From: Hoplostethus atlanticus
Lineage: Eukaryota > Chordata > Actinopteri > Trachichthyiformes > Trachichthyidae
Length of the DNA stretch: 64,000 nt
Direction: 5' to 3'
Assembly: GCA_034670405.1 (NCBI GenBank)
Contig: JAXDDX010000014.1
Span: forward strand, 1,190,501-1,254,500
In this document: positions 14,262-26,439 of the stretch, in pieces
Layout: every line of letters starts with the position of its first letter
Position numbering within the stretch: position 1 is the first letter of the stretch
The notes under the pieces: model-generated
Database searches by the model: none
Told to the model about the DNA's origin: nothing
What the model saw: the letters and a program-made list of their open reading frames with translations, nothing else
Program-made: the position numbers and the translations under genes

Positions 14262-14905
14262 AGGGTGTGCAGTTCTGGCCAAGATTATTGGCACCCTTGC
14301 ATTTTAGGCAGATAATGGACAATATCTGAATATCTAAATGAAGATTGAAACAACGTTCAATCATCATACATACATCTATCCATTTACAACAGCACATGAT
14401 CAAACAATAAAAATTACAACAACAAAAAAATCTATGACTTCAAAATTGGCTCTTTTCTAACACTTTGTTGCACAGTCTTTGGAAATGATGACTGCTTCCA
14501 AACCTTTCTTGTAACCACTCCAGTTCTTCAATGTTTGAAGGATTCCTTTCGCCAAATGCACATTTCAGGTCTCGCCATAGGATCTCAGTGGGACTGAGAT
14601 CAGGACTGCACTCCAGAACAGTCCAAAGTTTTCTCTTGAATCATTCCTGGGTGCTGTTGGATGTGTGTTATGGGTCATTGTCCTGCTGGAGGACCCATGA
14701 CCTTCGAACATTTTCCAAGAAGGATTTAGATTTGTCCAGGTGGGTCTCGCTCAATCGGGCCTTCCTGTGTTTTATTTGAGCAGTTTCTCTTGGGGTGGAG
14801 ATATGGAGAGCTGGTGCTCTATCCTTATATACTCTATACTTATTGATGCATAGATGTGAATACATGGCAAAGGCAATCTCCAATATGCACCCATGATTCA
14901 CACTG
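14262..14905 (-). mobile_element. Tc1/mariner-like transposon relic with decayed transposase
   Basis: On the minus strand the sequence reads KSKSFLENV, then directly LQQDNDP and further down SPDLSPTEILWRDLK. These correspond to the Tc1-like motifs QQDNDPKHT and SPDLNPIENLWRELK around the catalytic DDE core. Stop codons and frameshifts break the frame, and the step from SFLENV to RSWVLQQDNDP lacks the intervening catalytic region, so an internal deletion is likely. The N-terminal DNA-binding half is absent. Sequence near 14262-14310 (gtgcagttctggccaagatt) may belong to the 3' terminal repeat, but no matching partner or TA target duplication was confirmed. Confidence 0.8.
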
Positions 14906-17900
14906 AACCATTCACTTTTAAGTCAAACGAGACATTTTATAAATGGCTCCTTTGTGGATTGGATGAGTTTCTGGTGAGTTCGATTTTATATGGTTCTTCA
15001 CACTCTGTTTTCATATCAACTTTGTAGTTATAGTTATGAAAAGTAAAGCACCATAATTTGTATAAATCTGTATAAAATGATTGAAACAGGAGGTAGAGGT
15101 CATGTGAGTGAAACAGGCAGTAGTTTGATAGAAATGTGGAAAATAAGGTTATGGAGGTCAGGGTAGTGGATGGGCGTATACATGGGTTTGTGTCATGACT
15201 GATGCGAAGTTCTCCCATGTGAGTTAAGTTTTCAAAACCTTACATTAACCTAACCTTGGCCTTAACCTTAACCATAACCAAAAGAGTTTTATTAGATTTT
15301 GCCGTGCAGTGATTGGTTATGCAGCTGGGAATGCGTGGGTATATTATGAATCAAGAATGCATAGCTTTTCAACTGTTGTTGTGGGAACACATTCTTTAAG
15401 TAGATATATTGCCTTTAGCTATAAAAGTGTAAGATACTCCGCTGAAAAAAGACATTTGCAAACGTGTGGTGTGTGTGTGTGTGTGTGTAAGTGCAGGGTG
15501 TAAGTGCAGGGTGTTGATAGTGACATTTGGTGGCACTGTCAACACCTTGCCATGGTGCTTCAGCATCAAACATCACTATCTCTCCTTTCTCCCTATTATC
15601 AAGTGGCCTGACCCTCTGCCATTTTTGGGATTGGTTAGAAATTGTCTTGTCAAGGATTTTACCTAAATAGAGATTACAACATGTAAGAGACGTTTAAATG
15701 CTGTAAAAGTGCAAACTTCTTATAAGTGTGATCCACAATCCAATGACAGCTTGTCAATGAATTGCTGACCTTGAATCAGAAAAGCTGCTTATAGTCATTT
15801 GTTATTTCATTGTCTTTACACAGCAGCTATGAATACAAACTCTTTAAGCTGCAGTCTCAAACCATTAGTTTTTAGCACTTTGAAGCACTTCACTAATTTT
15901 CCAGTAAGTTGGATCTGCCGTTTAAATGCAAGAATACATGAGCTGTTGTGCTGAGTAGGAGCTTGTGAACTGAATCTGTGGATGCCTGGATTTGTTGTTT
16001 TATTCAACCTAAATATACTAGCTCAATACAGAATGGCAAGAGACAAAAGAATGTGCTATCTTTCACAGCTTTTGACTTTTTTTTTTACCTAACCGGTAAT
16101 TTGATTATTTGAAAGTTGAATTGATAAATTAACTCTTTTTTTTAGATTACTGTTCATACATGCTAGTTTCAAAGCAGAAATGTCTCTTTGTCCGTCTGTA
16201 TCTGTAATTCTTCATTGCAAATGCCCCCCGAGTTTAGGCGAAGAAAAGTGGGCAGCAGCAACAAGTACTCTCATGGTGAAAATTACATATAATGCCTATA
16301 CAGTAGCCCAGCTTTGTGGACTTTATTCAGTGAATTGCCACAGCATGGTGGATGGAGCCCATACATTACTCAGAAAGATGTTGAGCAGTTCTCCAGTAGC
16401 TTAGTTACCATCAAGGCTCACAGATTTTTTTCATCACTTCATTTTCATCACACAAATTCCAAAAACACCTTGTCCACGGAATGCCGGTTTAGGAATATTA
16501 TGTTGGGGGCGGAACGCAAGAACAGAAATGTTAAATATTGGTTCTGCATGGAACAAACCAATTGAAAATAAATTGTGTTTTTAAGCCCGGGTTAACACGA
16601 ATACTAGACAAATATTTTGTCAATGTCACCGAGCGAAGTGGTTGCAAAAAGACTACTGTTTTCCATGTTAAACGGATCGAGAAAAAAACGTGCTATTTTA
16701 GACATTTTATCCTAAAGAACCGTCACAGAACCCTTTTTTCCAAAAGGTGTTGTGCAAATGTAAAAGTGTGTAAGCAGAACCATACCTATCAGAACCCTTA
16801 TTTTATGGGTTTAAAAAAGAAAAAAAACTAGATTGGTTCACCAGTAGCCAAATTCAAATAGACCTCCCTGCTGCATCAATTTACATTTGATCTCTCAAAG
16901 CTGGATAATCATGACTGTGTAAATAGTTATTATTTCCACAGGATAAACAGAGATCCAACTAAACAAATGTGTGCCTCTGTATGTATTTGGTGTAATGGAA
17001 TCACAAATAGGATTTCATGACAGCTAATAGGGCTGTAGGCTATTGTGTGTCACACTGTGATTCTGCTTTGGATTTGCATGCATACAAATTAATCTGTAGC
17101 TTTTAATGCAACGTGTACATACTTATTTTATTTATTTATTTTGGATTGTTCAAGTTTTTCATATTCCTGTTTTAGGGGCATGGTGACAAAAAGGTATGTT
17201 GTTGAAGCATGAGTGGAGAGTAAATAAAAGCTAACACACTCCATAGTGCTGCAGTACAGTGACTTCAGTGTACACAGTCCATGGCTGAGTGCAGCACCAA
17301 GATCACATGGACAGTAACTCATAAACACATCAAGCTCCCCCATTCAGTGCTCTGGGCCTAGCCTGCTCTTCTCTGTAGTTAACTGTCTCTGAGTGTCAAA
17401 TCCTTCATCCTGATGCAGGAGACACACATAGAGAAGAATTGCTGTGTCTCTTGTTTTATGGCTGTGGATGTCGGTGGAGGGTAGAACCGATGAGTGAGTC
17501 AGTAGTGGTTATCCTTGTGTCTAATGCTCTGTGGCAGTTGTACAGGTTTCCTCAGCCCTGCTTTAGGCACAGAGGGAGGCTGGCTGAACCACTACAGTCT
17601 CACAGTTTTCATTCGGCCAACTCAAGTTATTCAGCAACAGTCCAAAGTTAAGATGTAAAGAGAGAAGGAGATGAAGGTGGTAAAAGCTCCATCAGAAAAG
17701 CAAAAAGAGGTCAAACAAGGGTGGAGGTGAGGATAGAGTAGATGAGCCTAAGACGTCTCCAAGGGGTAAGGTGGTGCTAATTTTCCATTTAAGTCATTTC
17801 TTTGATGACGTTAATCTACTACATCTATGCATTTATTCTGGCACATTTAGGGTGACCAGATTTTCAAAAGCTCAAACTGGGACACAGGTTCTCGCACAGG

Positions 17901-18436
17901 TTCGTACATGCACACGCACTTATGCACGCACTCACCTTGTCTCCATCACCAGATATGATACTGAACATTGAAACAGAACTGTTTTTTTTACCACCCAAAA
18001 ATGTGACAGATTAATGTATTCTTAACTTCACACAAAACAGTGTGAAAAAGTGCAATATATCATAACACATATTCTTCACAGCATCAATCAACTAGGCCGT
18101 GTGTGACTGAGAAAACACATTGACAGTGAATACAGAACACACTCACTCGGATTCCCGGGGACAACATGGAGAAAGGGATACGTATTTTGTAGCTCAGTAT
18201 TGAACATACTTAAATAAATAAATAAATGTACTGTACTGCATCCACAAATCATAAATCCAACTCAGATCATTTGGCCCAAAAGGAGAGTCAAAATGATGGA
18301 CTGTGCTGATAATCACACACTAATCAACACACTAACCCTAACCCTCTAACACAAAGATTATTGTTAGGCATGATACACAAACGGCATGTTCACTCTTTCA
18401 AGTTTGCAATTTGGGAAATGGGTTAGACATTGGTTG
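14906..18436. other. non-coding stretch with minor repeats
   Basis: A 14-bp unit (gtgtaagtgcaggg) is doubled near 15484-15512 beside a short TG run. The strip 16540-16840 has repeated 'ggttctg/agaaccc' words in both orientations, suggesting a degraded DNA-transposon fragment. No gene was recognised. Confidence 0.4.
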
Positions 18437-18460
18437 GTGTGTGTGTGTGTGTGTGTGTGT
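18437..18460. repeat. (GT)12 microsatellite
   Basis: Pure GT dinucleotide run of 24 bases. Confidence 0.95.
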
Positions 18461-19156
18461 TTGGCAAAACAGCGAGAGAGTGACTGATCTGGCACCATTG
18501 TGGATGTGGCAGAATGCAGATGTTCCTAAGAACTGCTTAGCTATGATTTAATGATGAAAAGCAGAAGGCAGCAGTCTAAGACTCGGGAGAGGCAGCAGGA
18601 GCAGAATACGTCAGTATTTTAATCAGAATCAAAGACGGGGGGGATCATGATTTATTTGTCACTTTTCATTTGAGTGTTGCTGCGAGAAACAAGTTCGGGA
18701 ACCCTTTACATCTTCCATCTTTTTAAGCTGTTTGCAAAGCTTGTTTTTGACTGTTTATGTCATCAAAATACAGCACTGCCTCGGAGTGAGATTTTGATGC
18801 ATTTTTAAGGATAAGCCAAGAGGAAATCCTAATGTTATGTTGACATGAAGTAGTGTGTATCAGCTGCTGATGTTTAACTTGATTTGACGTTTTATGAAAT
18901 GTTCCAGCCTGTCACGGCTGCGGATCAAAACTATGGGGAGTATGACATTGAAATGTAGCCTACTTCCAGAAAAACATGATAAAACCTAGGAAGACAATAA
19001 GGATAAGTGCATACATTACCCTATTTAAGGCTTAGTGACAGTGAGCATTGTCAGTTCATTGTTTCATTTAGAGGGGACATGAAGTGCAGCTACAGCAGAA
19101 CCAAGATGTAAGAGAGAAAGGGCAAAACAAACATGAATAAAAATCCAATCAGCGAA

Positions 19157-19209
19157 ACCATGGGAACAACAAGACCCATGCTTTTGGCCTTTTATCAATA
19201 AAACTGTAT
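19157..19209 (+). repeat. 53-bp direct repeat, copy 1
   Basis: This segment (starting ACCATGGGAACAACAAGACC) recurs at 19790-19842 with only two differences. Both copies end at AATAAAACTGTAT and both lie close to GA-rich tracts. Confidence 0.85.
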
Positions 19210-19433
19210 TTTCCATGGTGGCCAGTAGATGGCACAGCACATTTGGTCTCAGAGAGTGAGAGAGCAAGAGAGAAAGAGAGAGATCTGTTTGTGAGTTTTG
19301 TTTTCCTGGTTGACTGATCTCCCTCAGTGGTCTGATTGTGAGGCTGGACTCGTGGGAAGTGTTCTCTCACCGCAAGTGTCAGACTACTGCTAGATAAGAT
19401 TATTTGTGGGGGCGAGGAGGCTTGGATTATATA

Positions 19434-19610
19434 TGTGTGTGTGTGTGCGTGTGTGTTCAAGATTCAAGATTCAAGATTCAAGAAGTTTAATTGTCACATA
19501 CACACACGAGGTGTGTAGTGAAATGCAAAGTGGCAATGCTCAGCAGAAATGTGCAAAATAACAGGTTCACACTATTTACAATAACCAGCACAATATTTAC
19601 AATGTCACAG
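19434..19610 (+). repeat. TG run followed by retrotransposon-like 3' tail with (TTCAAGA)4
   Basis: After a TG run at 19434-19455, the unit ttcaaga is repeated four times from 19456. It is followed by 'agtttaattgtcacatac', a phrase I associate with a common dispersed fish retrotransposon tail (short tandem end repeat followed by a 'tttattgtcaca' word). No coding remnant is attached. The family is not assigned. Confidence 0.5.
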
Positions 19611-19789
19611 TTTTTTAAGTGTGTGTGTTTCAGTGTGTGCTTCTGCTCATGAAGCGTGTGCATGATTGAAGTCTGTGTCTTATATTGTGTTCATTTAGAA
19701 GTTCTTTTTGACTTGTGTACTGCACTGTTCCCACTATAATCATGATCACACACAGGAAGAGAGAGAGAGGAGAGAGAGAGAGCGCTCAT

Positions 19790-19842
19790 ACCATGGGAAC
19801 AACAGGACCCATGATTTTGGCCTTTTATCAATAAAACTGTAT
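19790..19842 (+). repeat. 53-bp direct repeat, copy 2
   Basis: This is the second copy of 19157-19209, two mismatches apart. It is followed by a repeated 'ataactact' and an (AAT)n microsatellite at 19863-19889. A GA tract at 19757-19782 precedes it. Confidence 0.85.
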
Positions 19843-19862
19843 AACTACTGTATAACTACTAC

Positions 19863-19889
19863 TAATAATAATAATAATAATAATAATAA
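19863..19889. repeat. (AAT)n microsatellite
   Basis: About nine ACT/AAT-type trinucleotide units, mainly AAT. Confidence 0.9.
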
Positions 19890-21930
19890 ATACTCATGCA
19901 CAACTAGTGCTATAGTTGAAGCATTTAATCCAGTCCAGGAAGCCAAGGCCATCTATCCACATCCACACCTTCGTACAATAAGAGAGGATTTAAAGTTGTG
20001 ATTGATACTGGAATCATTAGCATTTGCTCTTTCATGTTGGATTCTGGTACTTACAATATGTTTAAACTCATACCCTTTCTAGGAAGACCCAATGGCAAAC
20101 TCACTGATACTGTGCACACTTACTGAAAAATAAACATCTCAGCAGTGACTGTTTGATTTGTATTTGTTAAAGTGAGTGTTTGGTCAGGCAAATTATAAAA
20201 GAACAAGCTGATGATAAGGGTTGGCAGACACGATAAGCCGTGATATCTTGTAAACTGGCAGTAGGGATAGTTTAAGCTGGTCTTATGCTAATATTACTAC
20301 AAGCGACTGTCAGCATCAGAAAATATAAATATCTTCAAACATGCTTAAACCTACACACACACATGCACACACATACCTCTAACCAAGGCCTAACACACTA
20401 CATACGCAATATATGAGCTTATCAGAAAGGTTTAAATACATGATGACTAAATAAAACTGATGTGACTTATTTTATTTGAAACTATAAATACTGTGACTTT
20501 TGCTTTGCACAAATTATTATTATTTTAGCTTGAAGCCTGATAAAACATATATTCAAATATTAACTGAAGCAGTCCGAATCATTTAATAATTTCAGGTAGC
20601 ATGAAGACCCAATATTCAAGCAGTGGTTGTCAGCACACGCTGCAGATGTAAACCCACCAATAATAAACCAGTTTACCTTTCCTAGATATCGACAATCAAA
20701 GCAAATAACATAGACTAAGTTTACATGTTACGTTAATGCAGTTACTTTCCTTACGTGCCATTTATATGCATATCAGAAGGTGGTTTTGATAATATTCTAA
20801 TTTTCATGTAATCTTGCATGCTGTGTCATACTTAATTGACTGGATTGTCATGTGCCTGCTCCACTACAGACGACAAGCAACAGCAATCATTTCTCTACTG
20901 TCATACTGTCTTCTGTCATGAACTGCAGCTCCCTTTGTTCTTTTGCTGTCATGTAACTCAGCAGTTTATCCTGAGATTCAAGGCATGAAGACTGGCTTAA
21001 TTGCAATATTTACACTATGAAAAGTACCCTAATTGAAGCATACCAAAAAATCATAATCTAACGGTCAACTAGGCCCCAATAAAGTACTGAAAAACCAGTT
21101 GCATATCAGTCCCAATTTTAGGTTTTATGGAATAATTACATAAAACCATTACCATTACCACCGTTTGTTTGTCTTTTTATGTACCTTTGATCATGTGATA
21201 TTGTAGTACATTCCCTTCATTCATCAATATATTTGATCTAGAGTTGCAGTAACCATAAAACATGTTTACATTTCAATATTATTGTTCAATGACTGCTTTC
21301 TTGCAAGAGAGTTTTCTTAACTCTGTAAAAGAGGTGGCTAAGAAAAGGATGGGGCGCTGTCAGCATCAGTAGTGCTAGCTTGACACTTTCAGGACACAAA
21401 TACAGTAGATGGCTACTTTGCCTAAGGCCAACATTTTGGACATCAGCAAGAAGAAAAACATATAAAGCTAATGTTAATTTAGTGCAGATATACTGTACTG
21501 TGTCAAGTTTTTTGGGCTTGCTTACCATTCTCTTTCACCCTGCATGTCCATTTTTTCTCTGCATGCTAGTCTCACTATATGAAATTGACACAGTGCTGTA
21601 CAGAGTGGTGCAGGGATGACGTATTTTTGTAGGCCAACCAGGAAGTTAGCATCGCCCTGGTTCCCTCGACAAAAAGCCAATGGGATTTTTGCATTGGATT
21701 TTGGATTATTGCAGAAAATAAGCTCTGTGGCAAACACAAGTTTAGCAAAAATGCTAACTCATTTCCTGGTTTTAGGACTCATTCCTGCGCCACTCCATTG
21801 TCTTATCAATGCAGCAGTCTAACAAACAAGACGAGAGAACTTTTTTTCTAGGTTTTTCCCCATATTGCCAATCTGCAATCACAATTCCATAACTGATCAT
21901 GTGACGCTTCATAATTGCTGGCGGTGGCGG

Positions 21931-21963
<33 letters not shown>

Positions 21964-23229
21964 ATAACAATAGGCCTACATATCATAACAAATCCAATGA
22001 TCCAGATTTTACCAACTATATCCCATGACCTACTCAAAGAACTTAAACTCCATGCATGTATATCTGAAGTTAACATTGTTCCAGTCTCTTGGGTTTGCAA
22101 GCCCCCCCCCCCCCCCCCTCCTCCTCTCCCTGTTTTCATTTAATTGAATGTTGCATGCTTTTGGAGCAGTTCTAAAATATATAATGAGGTCATTTGCATT
22201 AGACTGCAGATTGGTTGACCTTTGCTTTTGCCAGTAATTACTGTAAAACCCGTCTCTGTCTGTCATCACCAAGGATGTGGCAGGGACCTCTCTGTGCTCA
22301 GGAAAGGTTAGCTGGAGGCTTGTGTCTGGACTTGTGAAAAAGCCTGAGGAAAATGTCAAAATTACAGTGAGGGGAAAAGACACTCCGAATTAACAATTGG
22401 AAATTCAATCAGAACGGTTTTAAAGATGGTGTGCGTGTGTGTCTGTGTGTACCTGTGTGTCACTGCATACAGCAAAAGGGCCTGTAATATTCATTCCAGG
22501 ACCACTGGTGGGTTATGAAATTCCTCTCTTCTGTGAGAGTGCAAAATATGGGAAGAAGGACACCCTGGGGGTGACTTCTGTTGACACTGCAGGCTGCTTT
22601 GACTTTGCAAACACCCAAACAAACTGGCAACACAAACTAACAATCAAGCTAGCAATGTTTCTGCAGCATGCCTCACAACCATGATCATATGCTGCCACCA
22701 CTATCAAGGAATTTCATGGCCTTAATTATATTGTGTTCAACATTAATTGTGCTGTGTATTGTATGAAAGAGTCACAAATATTGTGCTTTTCACCTTGCTG
22801 AGCTTTTTGTTACAATACATGGTGTTTAATACGCATGCTGTTAGTGGTCATTGTGCAGTGAAACGTGACTGTATTCCCTGTGTGTAAACTCCCCTTCCCA
22901 TCAATGACCACAGCCAAAATGGCCTTTTTATTCTCCAAACAATTCGCAGAAACCCAAAATAATCCCCACCACCCCTCAATCCTCTTTACTACTAAATGTC
23001 TAATAAACGCTATATTGTTTAGACCAAAACGTCAGACTGCCTATTTCACTCTGTCATACTGACCTGAGTTTGTCTGGGCTGGCCCAGACAACAGCTCATT
23101 GTGTGAAGCAACTATGCATGAGCTTGCTCAGCTCAGTATAAACAATAGTGTGAAAAGGCTAGGAAATTTTGAGGGGGCAGAGCAGAGCACTAACATCAGA
23201 GGCTCTGTTTTGTGCTCTCTTGATTCTAG
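19890..23229. other. non-coding stretch leading to the pcdh9 exon
   Basis: It contains a (CTAT)8 microsatellite at 21931-21963 and a C17 run at 22102-22118 followed by CTCCTCCT. The strip 21630-21800 reads like a dispersed repeat but I could not assign it. Nothing else was recognised. Confidence 0.4.
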
Positions 23230-23431
23230 TCGCAGCGACGCGTCACGTTTCACCTGCCGGATGGCTCTCAGGAGAGCTGCAGTGACAGCGGTCTGGGGGA
23301 CCACGAGCCTGTAGGCAGTGGCTCCCTCCTCACACAACCTCTCCCTCTGGTGCAGGCGCAGGACGACTTCTATGAACAGGCCTCCCCCGATAAGAGGACT
23401 GAAGCAGATGGCAACTCGGATCCCAACTCTG
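23230..23431 (+). CDS. pcdh9: protocadherin-9 internal coding exon (cytoplasmic tail), partial gene
   Basis: This is an internal exon of a delta-1 protocadherin, a homophilic adhesion protein of the neuronal plasma membrane; the exon encodes part of the intracellular tail. The frame opens at the first base after the acceptor (...gattctag|TCG) and reads [20 protein letters not shown], then [17 protein letters not shown], and finally [17 protein letters not shown]. It runs 67 codons plus one base to a good donor (TCTG|gtgagt), so it starts in phase 0 and ends in phase 1. The [17 protein letters not shown] block is shared by the PCDH9/PCDH11 group; HEPVGSG and PLPLVQ match my knowledge of PCDH9 rather than PCDH11, which I recall as having HDAGS at that place. 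No cadherin repeats, transmembrane segment or terminal exon were found in the window. The final exon (starting DGPLGP in known PCDH9) should lie beyond the right end. CpG-rich coding bases contrast with the AT-rich surroundings. A teleost pcdh9 paralogue is possible. Confidence 0.87.
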
Positions 23432-23433
23432 GT

Positions 23434-25479
23434 GAGTTGTACAGTATCTAAGGGCGCTTTTGTACCATTTTTATGAAAACACACATGCTCTGGCTCTCTA
23501 GAACTCTTTCTCTCTTTCTTTCTCTTTTTCTTTGGCAAACTGTAAGAGTCTGAAATACTTTTTGCCTTTACATAAACACACAACTAAAAGGAAAATAATA
23601 TGCCACACACCAGTGTGTTAATTGTAATGAAATGTGCATATTTTTATTTGCACATTATGTAAAATCTATTGGGACATCTTAAACCAGCTGTGCAATGTTT
23701 GGTATGATCTACTGAAGATGTTATAGTCTGTCTAATGCGTCATTTTTTCAAATACAACATCACTATTTCGAATTCTGTTTGATTGTGTACAAGACACAGA
23801 GAAACCTGAACATGCTTTGCCTTGAGATTGCAGGTTCAAGAAAATAAATGAGCAAAATGTTTCGAATTGTCAGGGGAGCAACTAAAATCTTTTAACAAGA
23901 GATAGCCAAGCGTCATGATAAACAACAGCAGTATATAAAACGTACCCAAAGTACCAAATATCATTTCATTTAGAGTCATTTGATCTCTCAAGTAGGTTTC
24001 TAGTGGATACATGAGCAGGTCATTCATTTCTCAGTTAATCATCCAGACTTGTTCATTCCTCCCAGGAGCAAACCTGGGCCTCCCATAGGCTCCTCACCTA
24101 TTTGTGAAACTCATTTGATTTATTTAGAGATGATTTCCCAGTTGGAAGTCTTGTGCTCAGCTGAAGATGTTAACTTCCCACTATTTCTAGTGGGAATGTA
24201 CTCCTTCGACCCAGTTTTCTCATTTTATCATTAAGAGGTGATGCGTGCAGGAAGATCAAGCGCATTGCCCCAAGGTTGACGCCAGCTTGCCTGCTGAGAG
24301 GTGGAGCAGCCCACATGGTATAAATACAAGTATTCTGACTAAACTGTGTGTGGCTATGATATCATACAGACAACAAGTTAGCAGATGTTCTCACACATAT
24401 AAGTAACATGTATTGACTAAGAGGATGTTGTCACAAGGCCAAGTTTTGTAACTGGTCTCTTCACAAGAGAATATAGCTGCACATGGTCCGTCCAGGTACA
24501 TTTGGAGTACAGCTAACTGGCTAGCTAGCATTGTTATTAGTCTGTCTTTAAGCCTGTTACCATTAACCTTCTCATTTCTTACCATTTTATAGCCTGTTGA
24601 CAGCAGAGGCAGCAGAGGCAGACAGAGGCAGTAAAAGATCATATGTCTACCATCAGACGGAACAAAAATACATAATAGATGTTTAAATTTGGTTCATTGC
24701 AAACCTCACGGGCATGTTATTCTTGCGCAGTACCGCTTATCTGTGTGTATCTACGTGTATCTACAATTATTTAATTTATTATTGTCTTGCTGCATCTATC
24801 ATACACATTGCTACATTATTTTTGAAAATCAAGAAAATAATACAGGCAACAAAAAATAAGAAATTCAAATAAATTAATTTAATTTGTCTGTTATGTTATA
24901 ATGTTAATGAAATCTGATTCTGATTTTGTATTACACTGATGTAAAACAGCATTGCAATAACATTGTCATTGTAATCTCATTACAATTTCAAAGGAATATA
25001 GACAGGCATTAGAAGCCAACCAACAATACTGACAGTAACTCAATTCATTGCAAGACTTTGCAAGACTTGCAAGAGTCTTCTTTTTTTCTTCAGCCTAATT
25101 TGGCTTTGTTGTTCCCTGTTTACGTACTGTCTTGATGATCCTTACATTTGTCTGCAGAATAGCCTTGACAAAGCTGCCTTTGTCAAAGCCATGCATCGAA
25201 AAAGCAAACAAAAGTAGACTTATTTTGAGATTAATTCTGAATAATACAGATATTGGCCTGTATTAGGACAACAATATTATAAATTTGTCATTACAAGCAG
25301 TAGTGGGATTCACTGAGTGACAAACTAAGCAAATTGTATTAAATATTTTTTATGCACAATAGAACTGTAAGATGCGAACTGCTGCGAACATTGAAGAGTG
25401 TCCATGATCACTTTATATCCAAGGACAATGCTTTTTTGTATACCTCAAAATCATACTCTTTCCATCACAAATCATTTAG
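23434..25479. other. non-coding stretch, nothing recognised
   Basis: AT-rich intronic sequence with no open frame of note and no mobile-element signature that I can name. A short tandem of gcagaggca lies near 24602-24630. Confidence 0.4.
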
Positions 25480-26060
25480 ATCAGCACTTCCCAACCTTTT
25501 TCCGACTCACAGCCCACTTGAAGTGTTTGTGGCCCACACATCCGACCACAAATAATACTGGCCAAACAGTGCGTTCTCAGAACACGTTAATTTAACAATC
25601 AAAGCAGCTATCCGTCAGCACCACGTAGAAAATCAGCATGGAAAATGAGGGGCAGCCCTGTGACTGTCATGAAAAAGTCTCACAAATCAACCATAATAAC
25701 CCAAATATAAAAACAACGACACCCTCGTATTGTGAATTTCATCCGACAGGCGTAAAATTGCAAAATTGCATCAGCATGTAGCCTACTTGCTAAACTAGAA
25801 TAATTTCAGTATGCAGGGCAAAATGCACCTGTTTAATACAAGCTAAAGTTCAACACAATACATAACGAAAGTACATCACAGATGCTGTAAATCCTGACTA
25901 GCGAGACTACCAAAATACAATCATTTTCAAGAAATGATTGCATTTTTCATACTCACGGCACTCACGGTTGGTTCATCAGTTGATGGTGGGATGCTTGTGG
26001 ATGGTGAATCCATCTCTTTGCTTTTAAGTGTTCCTGATGCTAGCCACCTATCCATTTTGA
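25480..26060 (-). mobile_element. hAT deletion derivative with ZBED5-like first exon
   Basis: On the minus strand an open frame starts at 26055: MDRWLASGTLKSKEMDSPST, continuing through a Ser/Pro-rich stretch to a gtgagt donor near 25966. This resembles the short first coding exon (M-x-R/K-W-L-x-x-G) of ZBED5-type hAT transposases. At the other side, 25480-25500 'tcagcacttcccaaccttt' resembles the CAG-G-TTCCCAACC end of hAT elements. Everything between (BED finger, catalytic core, C-terminal dimerisation domain) is missing, so this is read as an internally deleted element. The right terminal repeat and an 8-bp target duplication were not confirmed. Confidence 0.5.
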
Positions 26061-26439
26061 CTCGCAAATGTTTGCAGCTAACTGATAAACACACTTAACA
26101 TGCTTCTCAAAACGCACAGGTGCACATTGATCACGGTCCGTCAAGTCACGTGGCACTGAGCCTTGCATATCTCCTTAGCCAATCATCAAGCCTTAATCTC
26201 CCCACTTGGTTGCATGATTGAATGATAGCTACATTTTCATCAATTTGATAAACTTGATATATTTTTATAAATCAAGCTAAAATTGACTGTTTCAGAAACA
26301 TCAACATATGGCCTTGTTAGCTGATAACTGTTGGCTAAATACTGGCTAATGGCTAACCAGCTTGCTGGGCAATGATGTTTGGAAAAAGTGATAAAGCCTG
26401 CAAGACCACAGAACACTAGCTGTATACAAGGTAGTGAAT

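Larger units (their letters stand above)
1..23229 (+). other. pcdh9: upstream intron of pcdh9 (partial)
   Basis: No other host exon could be recognised in this stretch on either strand. It is AT-rich, broken up by microsatellites and transposon relics, and ends in a pyrimidine-rich tract and AG acceptor just before the exon at 23230. The intron assignment is inferred from that exon's position and from the known large size of PCDH9 introns. A nested unrelated gene or non-coding RNA cannot be excluded. Confidence 0.6.

Noticed and set aside
18330-18350. Telomere-like 'ccctaaccct'
   Set aside because: Only about two units, not a tandem telomeric array.
23128-23583. A 151-codon open frame on the minus strand over the pcdh9 exon
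   Set aside because: It is antisense to a recognised protocadherin exon with good splice sites; its openness reflects the GC-rich exon. It has no known domain.
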